Source: Dasania phycosphaerae (GTDB taxonomy: Bacteria; Pseudomonadota; Gammaproteobacteria; Pseudomonadales; Dasaniaceae). Taken from it: a DNA stretch of 64,000 bases. Both the position numbers and the translations under genes were made by a program. Below are positions 25,555 through 33,827 of the stretch, one piece after another. The notes under the pieces were generated by a model, which saw only the letters and a program-made list of their open reading frames with translations, was not told the origin of the DNA and did not search any database. The stretch lies in the NCBI RefSeq assembly GCF_026891035.1, contig NZ_JAPTGG010000005.1, positions 186,001-250,000 on the forward strand, written 5' to 3'. Position 1 is the first letter of the stretch; every line of letters begins with the position of its first letter.

Positions 25555-25620
25555 GATGGGGGGAGAAGAGGCGAGAGCCTAATATAAGTCACTCGTCCGG
25601 TAAGCGATATGGTGGGAAGG

Positions 25621-26385
25621 CTAACCAGCCTGCCTCCTATTCCAATCCACACACTCCTCCAAAGTCACACCATTCCCCCCAAAAATATCCAACGCACTAC
25701 CTATGGTCAAATCCACCTTGCCCCCAGAAAGCTGATCCACCTCCTGCAAATCCTGCAGCGATCTAGCGCCACCGGCGTAGGTAACAGGGATGCTGCAATG
25801 TTGGCCTAACAAGCTAACCAAATCTTTATCTATACCTGCCTGCAAACCCTCTACATCAGCGGCATGGATTAAAAACTCAGCGCAGTGGCTGGCCAGTTCG
25901 TTTAAGGTGTCGGCATTAACGGCGGTGTTGGTAATGGTTTGCCAGCGGTCGGTGGCGATGTGCCAGCCGCTTTTGGTTTTGCGGCAGCTTAAATCCAGCA
26001 CTAGCCGGTCTTTGCCGCATTCGGCTTTGATTTTTTCTAACCGCTGCCATGAAAATTCACCGCCCTCAAATAAGTAAGAGGTAACGATTAGGTGTGAGGC
26101 ACCGGCGTTTAAAAACTCGGCGGCGTTGTTGGGGTTAATGCCGCCGCCAAATTGTAAGCCTTGGGGCCAGGCTTGCAGGGCGCTAATGGCCTGTTCTTTA
26201 TTGCCGGGGCCTAGGGCGATAACGTGGCCGCCGGTGAGTTGTTGCTGCTGGTATAGCTGGGCGTAGTAGCGGGCGTCGTGGCTGCTCACAAAGTTAGTGG
26301 CAGCGCCCTGTTCGGTGAGGCTGCCGCCTACGATTTGCTTTACCTGACCTTGGTGTAAATCTATGCAGGGTCTAAACAGGGTCAC
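25621..26385 (-). CDS. hisA: Eukaryote-type HisA (ProFAR isomerase)
   Basis: This 254-residue TIM-barrel isomerase should catalyse the Amadori rearrangement in histidine synthesis. The start FRPCIDLHQGQVKQIVGG and the inserts match the yeast HIS6/plant HisA branch rather than ordinary bacterial HisA. FGGGINPNNAAEFLNAGA and VTYAGGARSLQDL are the phosphate-binding repeats. Candidate catalytic acids are Asp9 and the Asp in VLDLSCRK. No other his gene is adjacent. Either this serves as the only HisA of the cell or it is a second copy. Its start overlaps the stop of the upstream lipoprotein gene by 4 bp, so the two are co-transcribed. Confidence 0.8.
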   Translation of the reverse strand: MTLFRPCIDLHQGQVKQIVGGSLTEQGAATNFVSSHDARYYAQLYQQQQLTGGHVIALGPGNKEQAISALQAWPQGLQFGGGINPNNAAEFLNAGASHLIVTSYLFEGGEFSWQRLEKIKAECGKDRLVLDLSCRKTKSGWHIATDRWQTITNTAVNADTLNELASHCAEFLIHAADVEGLQAGIDKDLVSLLGQHCSIPVTYAGGARSLQDLQEVDQLSGGKVDLTIGSALDIFGGNGVTLEECVDWNRRQAG

Positions 26386-27209
26386 TGGGCAGGCTCCGAT
26401 TCAGCGCTTTGGTTGTTGAGCAAGGTTTCATAGGGTTGCTCTTTGCCGGGGTAGTCGGCCATTTTTATCAAAGGGTGAAAGGCGATTTCTATGGCCTCTT
26501 CTATGTCGTCTTCGCTGGATAATAGTTTGCGTCTACGCACCCATACTGGGTCGGCCTTTTTGGTGTCCAGCTCTTGGGTGGTGGATATGCCGCCGTAGTT
26601 AAGCAGTACTCTTTGTAAGTCTATGTTGTAGATGTTAACTAATAGCGAGGCGGCTTTGATTTCTTGGTTCCAATCAAAACCTAAAGGGATGGATTTGTCG
26701 GCACCACGCAACATGGGCTTGCGGTTAACACCGTTAAAGCGGGCTAAGTGCTGCAAACCATTATTGTGTTGTGCGTTGTGTTCTATCACGTCGGCAAAAA
26801 CGATGGCATCAGCATCGGTTTGTTTTTTTAGGGTTTGGCCGGCGGTGTACATTACGCGCTGCCAGGTAATATTGTCTATGCGGCCGGTGCTGGGGTCGTA
26901 GGGCTGGCCGTAGCTGCGTATGGCTTGTTTCCAAGCGTTTTCAAAGTGGTACTCGGGCAGTACTTGGTAGCCGTTGTCTTGTAAGTATTCTTTAACATGG
27001 CGTTTAACGCGGCTATCGGCCTTGCGCAGGTGCGACATAACGGGGCGGCCAAAGCTGGTGTTAGCCACTATGACTTTTTTAATGGGCTTGGCTTTTACCA
27101 ATTCTTGGTTGTAGCGGTAGGGGAAGGCGGAGGCTCCTTTTTCAGAGATGCTGCCGTTATTGCTACAGGCACTGATGAGTAATGCTAGGGTAATGAGTAT
27201 AATGCGCAC
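26382..27209 (-). CDS. Predicted lipoprotein of unknown function
   Basis: This 275-residue protein has a lipoprotein signal peptide (hydrophobic residues 3-14, lipobox LISAC with Cys15). The mature part is mixed alpha/beta: VIVANTSFGRPVM, a conserved-looking region around RHVKEYLQDNGYQVLPE, and a TDADAIVFADVIEH strand. This recalls periplasmic proteins that bind or oligomerise through Rossmann-like halves, but I recognise no family. The C-terminal 15 residues are acidic and low in complexity. It overlaps the hisA-like gene by 4 bp and is transcribed first. A functional link to histidine synthesis is not evident. Confidence 0.7.
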   Translation of the reverse strand: MRIILITLALLISACSNNGSISEKGASAFPYRYNQELVKAKPIKKVIVANTSFGRPVMSHLRKADSRVKRHVKEYLQDNGYQVLPEYHFENAWKQAIRSYGQPYDPSTGRIDNITWQRVMYTAGQTLKKQTDADAIVFADVIEHNAQHNNGLQHLARFNGVNRKPMLRGADKSIPLGFDWNQEIKAASLLVNIYNIDLQRVLLNYGGISTTQELDTKKADPVWVRRRKLLSSEDDIEEAIEIAFHPLIKMADYPGKEQPYETLLNNQSAESEPAQ

Positions 27210-27320
27210 GTTGAGTCCTCACGGCGGTTAGGCCGGCTGGCTTGTGTGATGAAAGATGATGATGAATTTGCTGGGTGATTCTAACAACCGTGTACCCAGA
27301 TGAGAAGCCGAGAATAAATA

Positions 27321-28115
27321 ATGAGCAAACAAGCCTTAAGCCTATACGCCCAAGTGGAAGCCACGGAAGCCGCCAATGCTGAAACCGTGCTGTTGCTACA
27401 CGGCTTATTTGGTATGGGGGTTAACTTGGGGGCGGTGGCCAAGGCTTTGGCAGCGCATTACCAAGTACACAGCCTGGACCTGCGCAACCATGGCCAGTCG
27501 CCCCACAGCGAGTGCATGGGCTATGAACTAATGGCCGCCGATGTGCTGGCCTATATGGATGTTCAGGGCATAGCCCAAGCCCATGTGCTGGGCCACTCTA
27601 TGGGTGGCAAGGTAGCCATGCAGCTGGCGCTATCGCAGCCGCAGCGCGTGAGCAAGTTGATAGTGGCTGATATTTCACCGGTAGCTTACGAGGCTAATCA
27701 TACGGATGTATTTGCGGGTTTAAATGCAGTCGATTTTGACACCATCAATAATCGCCGCGATGCCGAGGCGGTATTAGCTCAGCACGTACAAGAGCCAGCG
27801 GTAAGGCAGTTTTTGCTGCGCAATATGTACAGGGATGAGAACAAACGCTTTGCCTGGCGTATGAATGTAGCCGCCTTAGAGGCTAATTATGACGCGATTA
27901 AAGCAGGCCTTGAGCAAGAGGCAGTATTTGAAGGCGAAGTGTTATTTATTAAAGGCGAGCAGTCTGATTATATTTTACCCGAACACCGCGAGCGCATATT
28001 GCAACTGTTCCCTAAGGCTAGTGTAAAAGTGATACAAAACACTGGCCATTGGTTGCATGCTGAAAAACCGGCGGCGTTTAATTTGTTGTGCCTTAACTTT
28101 TTGGCGAAAAGTTAA
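27321..28115 (+). CDS. ybfF: Alpha/beta hydrolase, YbfF-like esterase
   Basis: This 264-residue alpha/beta hydrolase has the oxyanion-hole motif HGLFGMGVN, the strand-loop DLRNHGQSPH, nucleophile serine in GHSMGGK, and the C-terminal histidine in TGHWLHAEKP. This set is typical of E. coli YbfF, an acyl-CoA/ester hydrolase of unclear physiological role. The ATG at 27321 has a weak AGAA-type leader. The stop codon falls in a CCTTAACTTTT/AAAAGTTAAGG inverted repeat (28091-28117) that could act as a terminator and leads into a tandem-repeat zone. Confidence 0.85.
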   Translation: MSKQALSLYAQVEATEAANAETVLLLHGLFGMGVNLGAVAKALAAHYQVHSLDLRNHGQSPHSECMGYELMAADVLAYMDVQGIAQAHVLGHSMGGKVAMQLALSQPQRVSKLIVADISPVAYEANHTDVFAGLNAVDFDTINNRRDAEAVLAQHVQEPAVRQFLLRNMYRDENKRFAWRMNVAALEANYDAIKAGLEQEAVFEGEVLFIKGEQSDYILPEHRERILQLFPKASVKVIQNTGHWLHAEKPAAFNLLCLNFLAKS

Positions 28116-28264
28116 GGCAGCGGCAAGTGGCAAGCTTCAAGTGGCAAGAAAAATTAAGGCAGTGGCAAGCGATAAGCTTCAAGTGGCAAGAAAAATATTG
28201 ACTGAGTAGGTGAGGCTATCAAAATTATTAGCTTGCTGCTTGCTGCTTGCTGCTTGCTGCTTGC
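28112..28264. repeat. Tandem 42-bp repeat (x2) and 7-bp repeat (x4) between convergent genes
   Basis: Two 42-bp units (28112-28153, 28154-28195) match at 38 of 42 positions and contain GGCAAG and AAGCTTCAAGTGGCAAG. After a 37-bp spacer come four copies of TTGCTGC (28233-28260) plus a partial unit. GCAAG-rich and CTTGC-rich halves are roughly complementary, so a long imperfect hairpin can form between the ybfF and cvfB-like genes. It may act as a two-way terminator. Confidence 0.8.
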
Positions 28265-28268
28265 GCTC

Positions 28269-29117
28269 CTAGCGCAACCTAATCCCCTGTTTTTCTATAT
28301 CAATAAGCTTTTTCTTATACAGCGTGCCACAGGCTTTTTTAAAGGCTTTTTTGCTCACCCCAAAAACTTTGTATATGGCCTCGGGTGGGCTTTTGTCGTT
28401 GAGTAGCATAAAGCCGTCGTTTTCTTTGAGTTTGTCTAAAATGCTTTGGCCTATGGCGTCGTGTTGCTGCTGGTTAAAGCCTATGGGGTTGAGGCTTAGG
28501 TCTATTTTGTTGTCGCTGCGTATTTTTTTGATGTAACCCGTGTGGCTTTGGCCTTTTTTAAGGGGCTGTATTAGCTCGTTGTCGTAGAGTAGGCCGAAGC
28601 ATTGGTGGTTGATTATGGCTTTGTAGCCCAGCTCGGTTTTTTCGGCGATCAGTAAGTTTACTTTTTCGCCGTCTTTAAAATTGTGCTCGTCGTCGCTGAG
28701 CAAGTGATCTAAGCGGGTGGAGGCGGTAAGGCGATTTTTTTTATCCAAATAGACTTTGGCCAATACGTGGCGGCCCACTTGTAGCTCGAACTGTTGCTCG
28801 GCAAAGGGAATAAATAAATCTTTAGGCAGGCCCCAATCTAAAAAGCCGCCTACGTTAGTGACATCGGCTACTTGTAGCCAGGCGATTTCGCCTAGCTGGG
28901 CTTTAGGTTTGAGGGTGGTGGCAGCCAGTTCGCCTTCGGCATCTAAATACACAAATACCTCTATATTTTCGCCCACTACTAGGCTGGGGGTATTGGCGGT
29001 GGCGGTGAGTAAGATGGAGCCCAGTGGGCCACCATCTAACATGGCACCTACGGCGTTAATTTTACTAATGCTGAGGGTGTTGGTTTTGCCGATTTGTACG
29101 GTGCTGCTTTGGCCCAT
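28269..29117 (-). CDS. CvfB/YitL-type S1-domain RNA-binding protein
   Basis: This 282-residue protein consists of successive S1-like beta-barrels (about 1-60, 65-130, 145-205) and a C-terminal winged helix (about 215-280, ending in KKKLIDIEKQGIRLR). Key segments are LPKDLFIPFAEQ, VGRHVLAKVYLDKKNRLTAS and YDNELIQPLKKGQSHTGYIKKIRSDNKIDLSL. These match the CvfB/YitL family, which binds RNA and affects gene expression in Gram-positive bacteria; the role in Gram-negatives is unknown. The stop codon abuts the TTGCTGC tandem array. It is separated by 88 bp from the upstream truC gene on the same strand. Confidence 0.85.
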   Translation of the reverse strand: MGQSSTVQIGKTNTLSISKINAVGAMLDGGPLGSILLTATANTPSLVVGENIEVFVYLDAEGELAATTLKPKAQLGEIAWLQVADVTNVGGFLDWGLPKDLFIPFAEQQFELQVGRHVLAKVYLDKKNRLTASTRLDHLLSDDEHNFKDGEKVNLLIAEKTELGYKAIINHQCFGLLYDNELIQPLKKGQSHTGYIKKIRSDNKIDLSLNPIGFNQQQHDAIGQSILDKLKENDGFMLLNDKSPPEAIYKVFGVSKKAFKKACGTLYKKKLIDIEKQGIRLR

Positions 29118-29205
29118 GCTGTGCTCTATTTATGGCTATCAGTGTAAAAGCGCCATTCTACCGTAAAGCCGTTGGCGTTATTAGTGTTATCTGGGCGGGG
29201 CAGGG

Positions 29206-29943
29206 TTAGTTTATCGCGGGTAGTGGCCAGCCAAAATGTTGCAGCAGGGTGCTCATGCTTTCATCTAGGCTGGCCTGTAGGGTTAAGGGCTGTTGGCTAA
29301 CGGGGTGGGGTAAGCGGATTTCGGTGCAGGCTAATAGTAGCCGATGGCAGTTAAACTGTTGCTGAAAAAAACGGTTGTGTACGCCCTTGCCGTGTTTGGC
29401 ATCACCTATGATGGGGTGGCCCAGGTGTTTTAGGTGGCGGCGGATTTGGTGTTTGCGGCCGGTTTCTGGCTGTACCTGCACCAGCGAGTAGCGGCTGTGC
29501 GGGTAGCGATCTACGCAGTAGGGCAGCTCTATGGTGGCCAGCCTTTGGTAGTGGCTGATGGCCTCTTGCGCGGGTTTGTCGCGGCGGCTTTTTTTATCGC
29601 TGATTTTATCCAGCTTTTCTTTTAAAGGGTGGTCTACGCTGCCTTGCTCGGGGGCGTAGCCGCGCACTACTGCCCAATAGGTTTTGCTCACAGTTTTATC
29701 GTGAAAGCATAGGCTAAGCTGGCGGGCTATGGCGGAGCTTAGGGCAAAGATCAACACGCCCGAGGTGGGTTTATCTAGCCGGTGTATAGGGTAGACATGC
29801 TGGCCTAGTTGGTCGCGCAGCATTTGCAGGGCAAAGCGGGTTTCGTGGCGGTCTATCATGCTGCGGTGTACTAATAAGCCCGAGGGTTTATTAATGGCGA
29901 CTAGGTATTCATCCTGGTAGATGATTTCCAGTTCATCACTCAT
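29206..29943 (-). CDS. truC: tRNA pseudouridine(65) synthase TruC
   Basis: This 245-residue RluA-family pseudouridine synthase has the catalytic Asp in HRLDKPTSGVLIFA, motif I NKPSGLLVH and the RKHQIRRHLKHLGHPIIGD motif. Short length, lack of an S4 domain and the HETRFALQMLRDQ start point to TruC, which modifies U65 of tRNAs, over RluA/C/D. Its first 8 bp overlap the end of the upstream MFS gene on the same strand, indicating co-transcription. Confidence 0.88.
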   Translation of the reverse strand: MSDELEIIYQDEYLVAINKPSGLLVHRSMIDRHETRFALQMLRDQLGQHVYPIHRLDKPTSGVLIFALSSAIARQLSLCFHDKTVSKTYWAVVRGYAPEQGSVDHPLKEKLDKISDKKSRRDKPAQEAISHYQRLATIELPYCVDRYPHSRYSLVQVQPETGRKHQIRRHLKHLGHPIIGDAKHGKGVHNRFFQQQFNCHRLLLACTEIRLPHPVSQQPLTLQASLDESMSTLLQHFGWPLPAIN

Positions 29944-31117
29944 GGCTGGCAGTGGCGGCTTGTCCTTTGGCCAAGCGTAGCTCTCGTACCACCCAGCTAA
30001 TATAAATGCAGCCTATCACTATGCCCAAGATCCAAGCGGCGCTGTAGCCAAACAGGGTGAGCATAATACCGCCAGCGATGGGTGCAGACATACGGCCCAG
30101 TGCCGAGATAGAGGTGGCAGTGCCCATCATGCGGCCGCGTATGGCTTCGGGGGTGCGCTGTGAGAGTAGTGAGTTGAGCACGGGCATGCAGAAGGTGGCA
30201 CCGGTAATGGCCACAAAAAAGGCGGTGACTATGCCGGTTTCGCTTTGAAAAAACAGGGCAATGCTGTAGCCCAGTATTAAGCCCAATATGCCGGTGGCCA
30301 GCAGTTTTAATTCGCCTATGTGTTTGACTAGGCGGCCCATTAAGCCGCCCTGTATTAATACCGCAACCACCCCTTGGGCACCAAATACATAGCCGGTTTC
30401 CTTAGGGCCCCAGCCCAGCATGGCGGCTACCCATAAAGGGAAAATATAGCCCATGAGGCTAACGCTGTGGTTGTGTAAAAAGTATTGCAGGCACAGCCAG
30501 CGGTTGCCGGTTTGTTTCATCATGCCGTATAGCGAGCTTTTGTCGGCAGGCTGCTGGGCTTTTAATAAGCGCTGCTCGGGGCTTAGGCTTTCTTTTAAGA
30601 AGATAAAGCCCGCCAGCATGGCAGCGAGTGATAAACCGGCAGCAACCAGCGAGGGCAGTACTAGGTTGTAGTGGTCGCCAGCTAAGAGGCCGCCCAAAAA
30701 GGGGCCTATGGTCATGCCTATACCAAAGGCAGCGCCTATGGCACCCATGCCCTTGGCGCGGTTTTCGCTGGTGGTGATGTCGGCGACAATGGCGGCGGCG
30801 ATACCGAAGTTACCCGCCATGACCCCGCCTAGGGCGCGGGCAAAAAAGATGCTCCAATAACTGTCGGCCTGTGCCAGCAGCCCGTAACCCACGGCGCCGC
30901 CAAATAGGCAAAACAGCATAATGGGTTTGCGGCCCCATTTGTCGCTGAGTTTGCCCCAAAAAGGGCCGCAAATGCCGGAGCAGACAGAGTAAACGGCGAT
31001 CAACACGCCTATATCAAAACTGCTAAGACCTATCTCTAAGCCTATAAAGGGCAGTATGGGGATGACGATGCCAAATCCAATAAGGTCGATAACTACGGTA
31101 AGAAACAGAATGGGCAT
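29936..31117 (-). CDS. MFS transporter, TetA/TCR-like
   Basis: This 393-residue inner-membrane carrier has about twelve hydrophobic segments. Motif A is GKLSDKWGRKP after helix 2. The start VVIDLIGFGIVIPILPF and the helix 4-5 region RALGGVMAGNFGIAAAIVADIT resemble the drug:H+ antiporter-1 (TetA-like) branch. The substrate is unknown and tetracycline efflux should not be assumed. It overlaps truC by 8 bp; yigZ ends 85 bp upstream on the same strand. Confidence 0.87.
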   Translation of the reverse strand: MPILFLTVVIDLIGFGIVIPILPFIGLEIGLSSFDIGVLIAVYSVCSGICGPFWGKLSDKWGRKPIMLFCLFGGAVGYGLLAQADSYWSIFFARALGGVMAGNFGIAAAIVADITTSENRAKGMGAIGAAFGIGMTIGPFLGGLLAGDHYNLVLPSLVAAGLSLAAMLAGFIFLKESLSPEQRLLKAQQPADKSSLYGMMKQTGNRWLCLQYFLHNHSVSLMGYIFPLWVAAMLGWGPKETGYVFGAQGVVAVLIQGGLMGRLVKHIGELKLLATGILGLILGYSIALFFQSETGIVTAFFVAITGATFCMPVLNSLLSQRTPEAIRGRMMGTATSISALGRMSAPIAGGIMLTLFGYSAAWILGIVIGCIYISWVVRELRLAKGQAATASHE

Positions 31118-31202
31118 GTAGGCGTTTATTATGTGTTAATGATAAAAGCCGCAAGCATAAGCAGTTTGTGCTGACATTGCCAGCCTACAGTGCGTTTTGA
31201 CT

Positions 31203-31832
31203 TTATGGCTGCGGTTTAGTGGGGGAGCCTGGGCATTGGTGGCTGAATTGCCCCGGTGCTTGATTACCCAGTTGGCTGAGCATTGCGCTGAGTTCGGCGC
31301 TGGGTAGTTCTATCAACAGTTGTACATCAGCACCGTAGCTGGCCTCGATGATGCGGCCTTGAACTTTGTCGGTGAGGTGGCGCACTATGGCTTCGCAGGG
31401 GTAGCTACACTGCAAGCTGAGCTGGCTAAGGGGGATGTGCCGCTGCAGGCTGAGTTGTTCGCTCGCCTGTTGCACGGCTGCCGAATAGGCGCGTACCAGG
31501 CCGCCAGCGCCCAAGCGGGTGCCACCAAAATAGCGCACCACCACGGCCATGATATTGCCGATTTGGCGGTATTGCAGCACTTGCAGCATGGGCTTGCCAG
31601 CGGTGCCCGAGGGCTCGCCGTCGTCGCTGGCGGCCATGCTGTCGGGGTTTTGCGGATTGCCTATCACATAGGCCCAACAGTGGTGGCTGGCGTCGGGGTA
31701 TTGCTGCCTGAGCTGTTCTAAAAACGCCAGCGCCTCGGCGCGGGAGCTTACCGGTTGCAGGTAGCAAATAAAGCGGCTGCGTTTTTCTTCTAGTTCAAAA
31801 CGCAGCGCTGACTGTGGAATCAAGTAAGACAC
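31203..31832 (-). CDS. yigZ: YigZ / IMPACT-family protein
   Basis: This 209-residue protein has the UPF0029/IMPACT N-terminal domain, with the signatures EKRSRFICYLQP, HHCWAYVIG, SDDGEPSGTAGKPML and VVRYFGGTRLGAGGLVRAYS. A C-terminal ferredoxin-like DUF1949 domain follows (about 140-205). The family occurs across life; in eukaryotes IMPACT modulates Gcn2, and the bacterial role is unsettled. It starts 26 bp after the sensor kinase stop on the same strand, so it could be read through from that operon. Confidence 0.92.
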   Translation of the reverse strand: MSYLIPQSALRFELEEKRSRFICYLQPVSSRAEALAFLEQLRQQYPDASHHCWAYVIGNPQNPDSMAASDDGEPSGTAGKPMLQVLQYRQIGNIMAVVVRYFGGTRLGAGGLVRAYSAAVQQASEQLSLQRHIPLSQLSLQCSYPCEAIVRHLTDKVQGRIIEASYGADVQLLIELPSAELSAMLSQLGNQAPGQFSHQCPGSPTKPQP

Positions 31833-31858
31833 AATATGGTTGTTAGGCTAAAACTGAT

Positions 31859-33412
31859 TTAGATGGCGGCAGCTACACTGGCGTTTTCGCTAGGGCTTTG
31901 CTGCTGGCTGGCTAGGGTAGCGAATTCTACATAAAATTGTGAGCCTTTATTAGGTTCGCTGCGGGCATGTATTTTGGCATCTACTAATTCGCAGTACTGC
32001 TTGCATAGCGCTAGCCCTAGGCCGGTGCCGCCATAGCGGCGGGTGGTGGAGGTGTCGGCCTGTATAAAGGGATCAAACACCACGCTTAATTGCTCTTCGT
32101 TCATACCTATGCCGGTGTCGCTGACGACAAACTGTACACGCTCGGGCTGTGCTTCATCGTAAAGTACTTGTAAATGAATATCGCCGTGCTGGGTAAATTT
32201 GCAGGCATTGCTAAGCAGGTTAAAAAATATTTGCCGGAACTTGGTGATGTCGCTATAGAGGTTGGGGGCGGTTTGGCTATTATCAAAAAATAATTGGTTT
32301 TCGCCTTTTTTAGCCAGTGGCCGTATGGTGTTAATGACCTCTTGCAGGATTTGATTGGGGTTAAAGGCCTCTTTGTATATGGTCATATTGCCGGACTCAA
32401 TTTTAGAGAAGTCCAGCACATCGTTAATTTGGTTGAGCAGGTGGCGGCCTGCGTATAGCACTTTTACTAAGTCTTTAGCTTGTTCATCTTGGTCTATTTC
32501 GCCGCGCTGTAAATCTTCTAACATCATTTCGCTATAGCCTATGATGGCGTTGAGCGGGGTGCGCAACTCGTGGCTGATGTTGGCCAAAAAATCACTCTTG
32601 GCGCGGTTGGCTTGGTCGGCTTGAGTTTTGGCGGTGTGTACTTCGTACATGGCCCGCTTCATTTTGGCGGACATAATATTAAAGGACTCTGCCACGGCCC
32701 CCAGCTCATCTTTATTTTTAATGGGTATGCGGTAATCAAAATTACCATTGCCAATAATAATCGCCCCCTGCTTGAGGCGGTTGAGTTCGCTGTTGGTATA
32801 GCGTATTAAAATAACCCCCAGGCCTATGGTGAGTATGATGGAGATAAAAAACACCACGATGGTAATGCGGTTGGTGACTTTTTCGGTTTTACTCATTTCA
32901 ATGTTTTGGCTTTCAGCTATATCAATAAGCGCGTCTTTTTGAATTTGCAATAGGCTTAATAGCTGTTGGTATTGAATGGTGCTGTGATCGGGGTCGAAAT
33001 ATTGCGCATTGCTGGCTGTGCCTCTATAAAAGTCTTCCCAATATTGGCTGAGCTGGCTGAACTGCTGCCACAGTAGTTGGTAATTGTCGGTGCTGGTCGA
33101 GTTGGCAAACTGACCTAGTTTTTTTAAGTCGTTTTGCAGTTGTTTGATGCCCGCTAACGCCTGGGTGATTTCTGGCAGGCTTATGGACTGCCCTGCAGTT
33201 TGCTGTAGGGAGTGATGAAGTAAAACGGTTCTGTAAAAGCTATCTAAATTTTGTTTGATCGAGGAAACTTCCAGCTGACCCTGTACCGCTTGTTGTAGTT
33301 TTTTAATACTGGCTTTACGGGTGTTATTGCTCCAAGAGTCGGTGCCCACGTTGATGGAAAACAACACGAGAATAGTAATAATAGCTAGGGTTAGGCGCTC
33401 GCGTAGATTCAT
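31859..33412 (-). CDS. Membrane sensor histidine kinase
   Basis: This 517-residue kinase has a first membrane helix at about 7-24 and a helical periplasmic domain rich in Gln and Leu (about 30-185). A second helix (RITIVVFFISIILTIGLGVI) leads to HAMP, then HisKA with ISHELRTPLNAIIGYSEMM and a HATPase domain with NLLSNACKF, DTGIGM and GTGLGLALCK. No receiver or HPt domain is attached. The open frame extends to 33484, but the ATG at 33412 begins a typical N-terminus and lies 19 bp after the receiver gene stop. The order cyclase, receiver, kinase suggests one phosphorelay. Confidence 0.9.
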   Translation of the reverse strand: MNLRERLTLAIITILVLFSINVGTDSWSNNTRKASIKKLQQAVQGQLEVSSIKQNLDSFYRTVLLHHSLQQTAGQSISLPEITQALAGIKQLQNDLKKLGQFANSTSTDNYQLLWQQFSQLSQYWEDFYRGTASNAQYFDPDHSTIQYQQLLSLLQIQKDALIDIAESQNIEMSKTEKVTNRITIVVFFISIILTIGLGVILIRYTNSELNRLKQGAIIIGNGNFDYRIPIKNKDELGAVAESFNIMSAKMKRAMYEVHTAKTQADQANRAKSDFLANISHELRTPLNAIIGYSEMMLEDLQRGEIDQDEQAKDLVKVLYAGRHLLNQINDVLDFSKIESGNMTIYKEAFNPNQILQEVINTIRPLAKKGENQLFFDNSQTAPNLYSDITKFRQIFFNLLSNACKFTQHGDIHLQVLYDEAQPERVQFVVSDTGIGMNEEQLSVVFDPFIQADTSTTRRYGGTGLGLALCKQYCELVDAKIHARSEPNKGSQFYVEFATLASQQQSPSENASVAAAI

Positions 33413-33431
33413 AGTATGGGCTTTTGGGTTT

Positions 33432-33809
33432 TTATATTTGGTAGTTTTTTTCGTGGTAGCGGCCAAGTAAACCCAATAAAGCATTAAAGTCTACGGGCTT
33501 GGTAGCGTAGTCATTGCAGCCTGCCGCTAGAGCTTTTTCTTTATCGCCTTCAAAAGCGTGGGCGGTAAGAGCGATTATGGGTAGGCTGGGAAATAATTGT
33601 TTAATTTCTTTACTGGCAGTCCAACCATCTTTTATGGGCAGCTCCATGTCCATTAAAATGATATGGGGTTTCAGTTGCTTGGTGATGGTGACGGCATCTT
33701 CACCATTGATTGCCGAAATCACATGGTAGCCTCTGCGTTGTAGCCGCCGCGAAAGCATATCGCGGTTCATCTCGTTATCTTCAACTAATAAAATAGTGTC
33801 CATAGTCAT
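33432..33809 (-). CDS. Stand-alone receiver domain protein
   Basis: This 125-residue protein is one CheY-like receiver: acidic pair in LLVEDNEMNR, phospho-acceptor Asp in LMDMELPIKDGW, Thr in ALTAHAF and Lys in ATKPVDF. The VEDNEMNRDMLSRRLQRRGY start is typical of receivers found in hybrid kinases, here split off as a separate gene. It lacks an output domain, so it probably relays phosphate between the downstream kinase and the upstream receiver-cyclase. Gaps of 18 and 19 bp tie the three genes together. An alternative ATG lies two codons in. Confidence 0.9.
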   Translation of the reverse strand: MTMDTILLVEDNEMNRDMLSRRLQRRGYHVISAINGEDAVTITKQLKPHIILMDMELPIKDGWTASKEIKQLFPSLPIIALTAHAFEGDKEKALAAGCNDYATKPVDFNALLGLLGRYHEKNYQI

Positions 33810-33827
33810 GGGGCTATTGTGTTCCTA

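Noticed and set aside
25231..25587. 118-codon open frame between the GIY-YIG gene and hisA
   Set aside because: It is made of repeat R3 and the palindrome at 25529. The matching part of R1 has no similar frame.
28233..28264. Possible CRISPR-like array
   Set aside because: The 7-bp units are contiguous with no spacers, and no cas gene is in the window.
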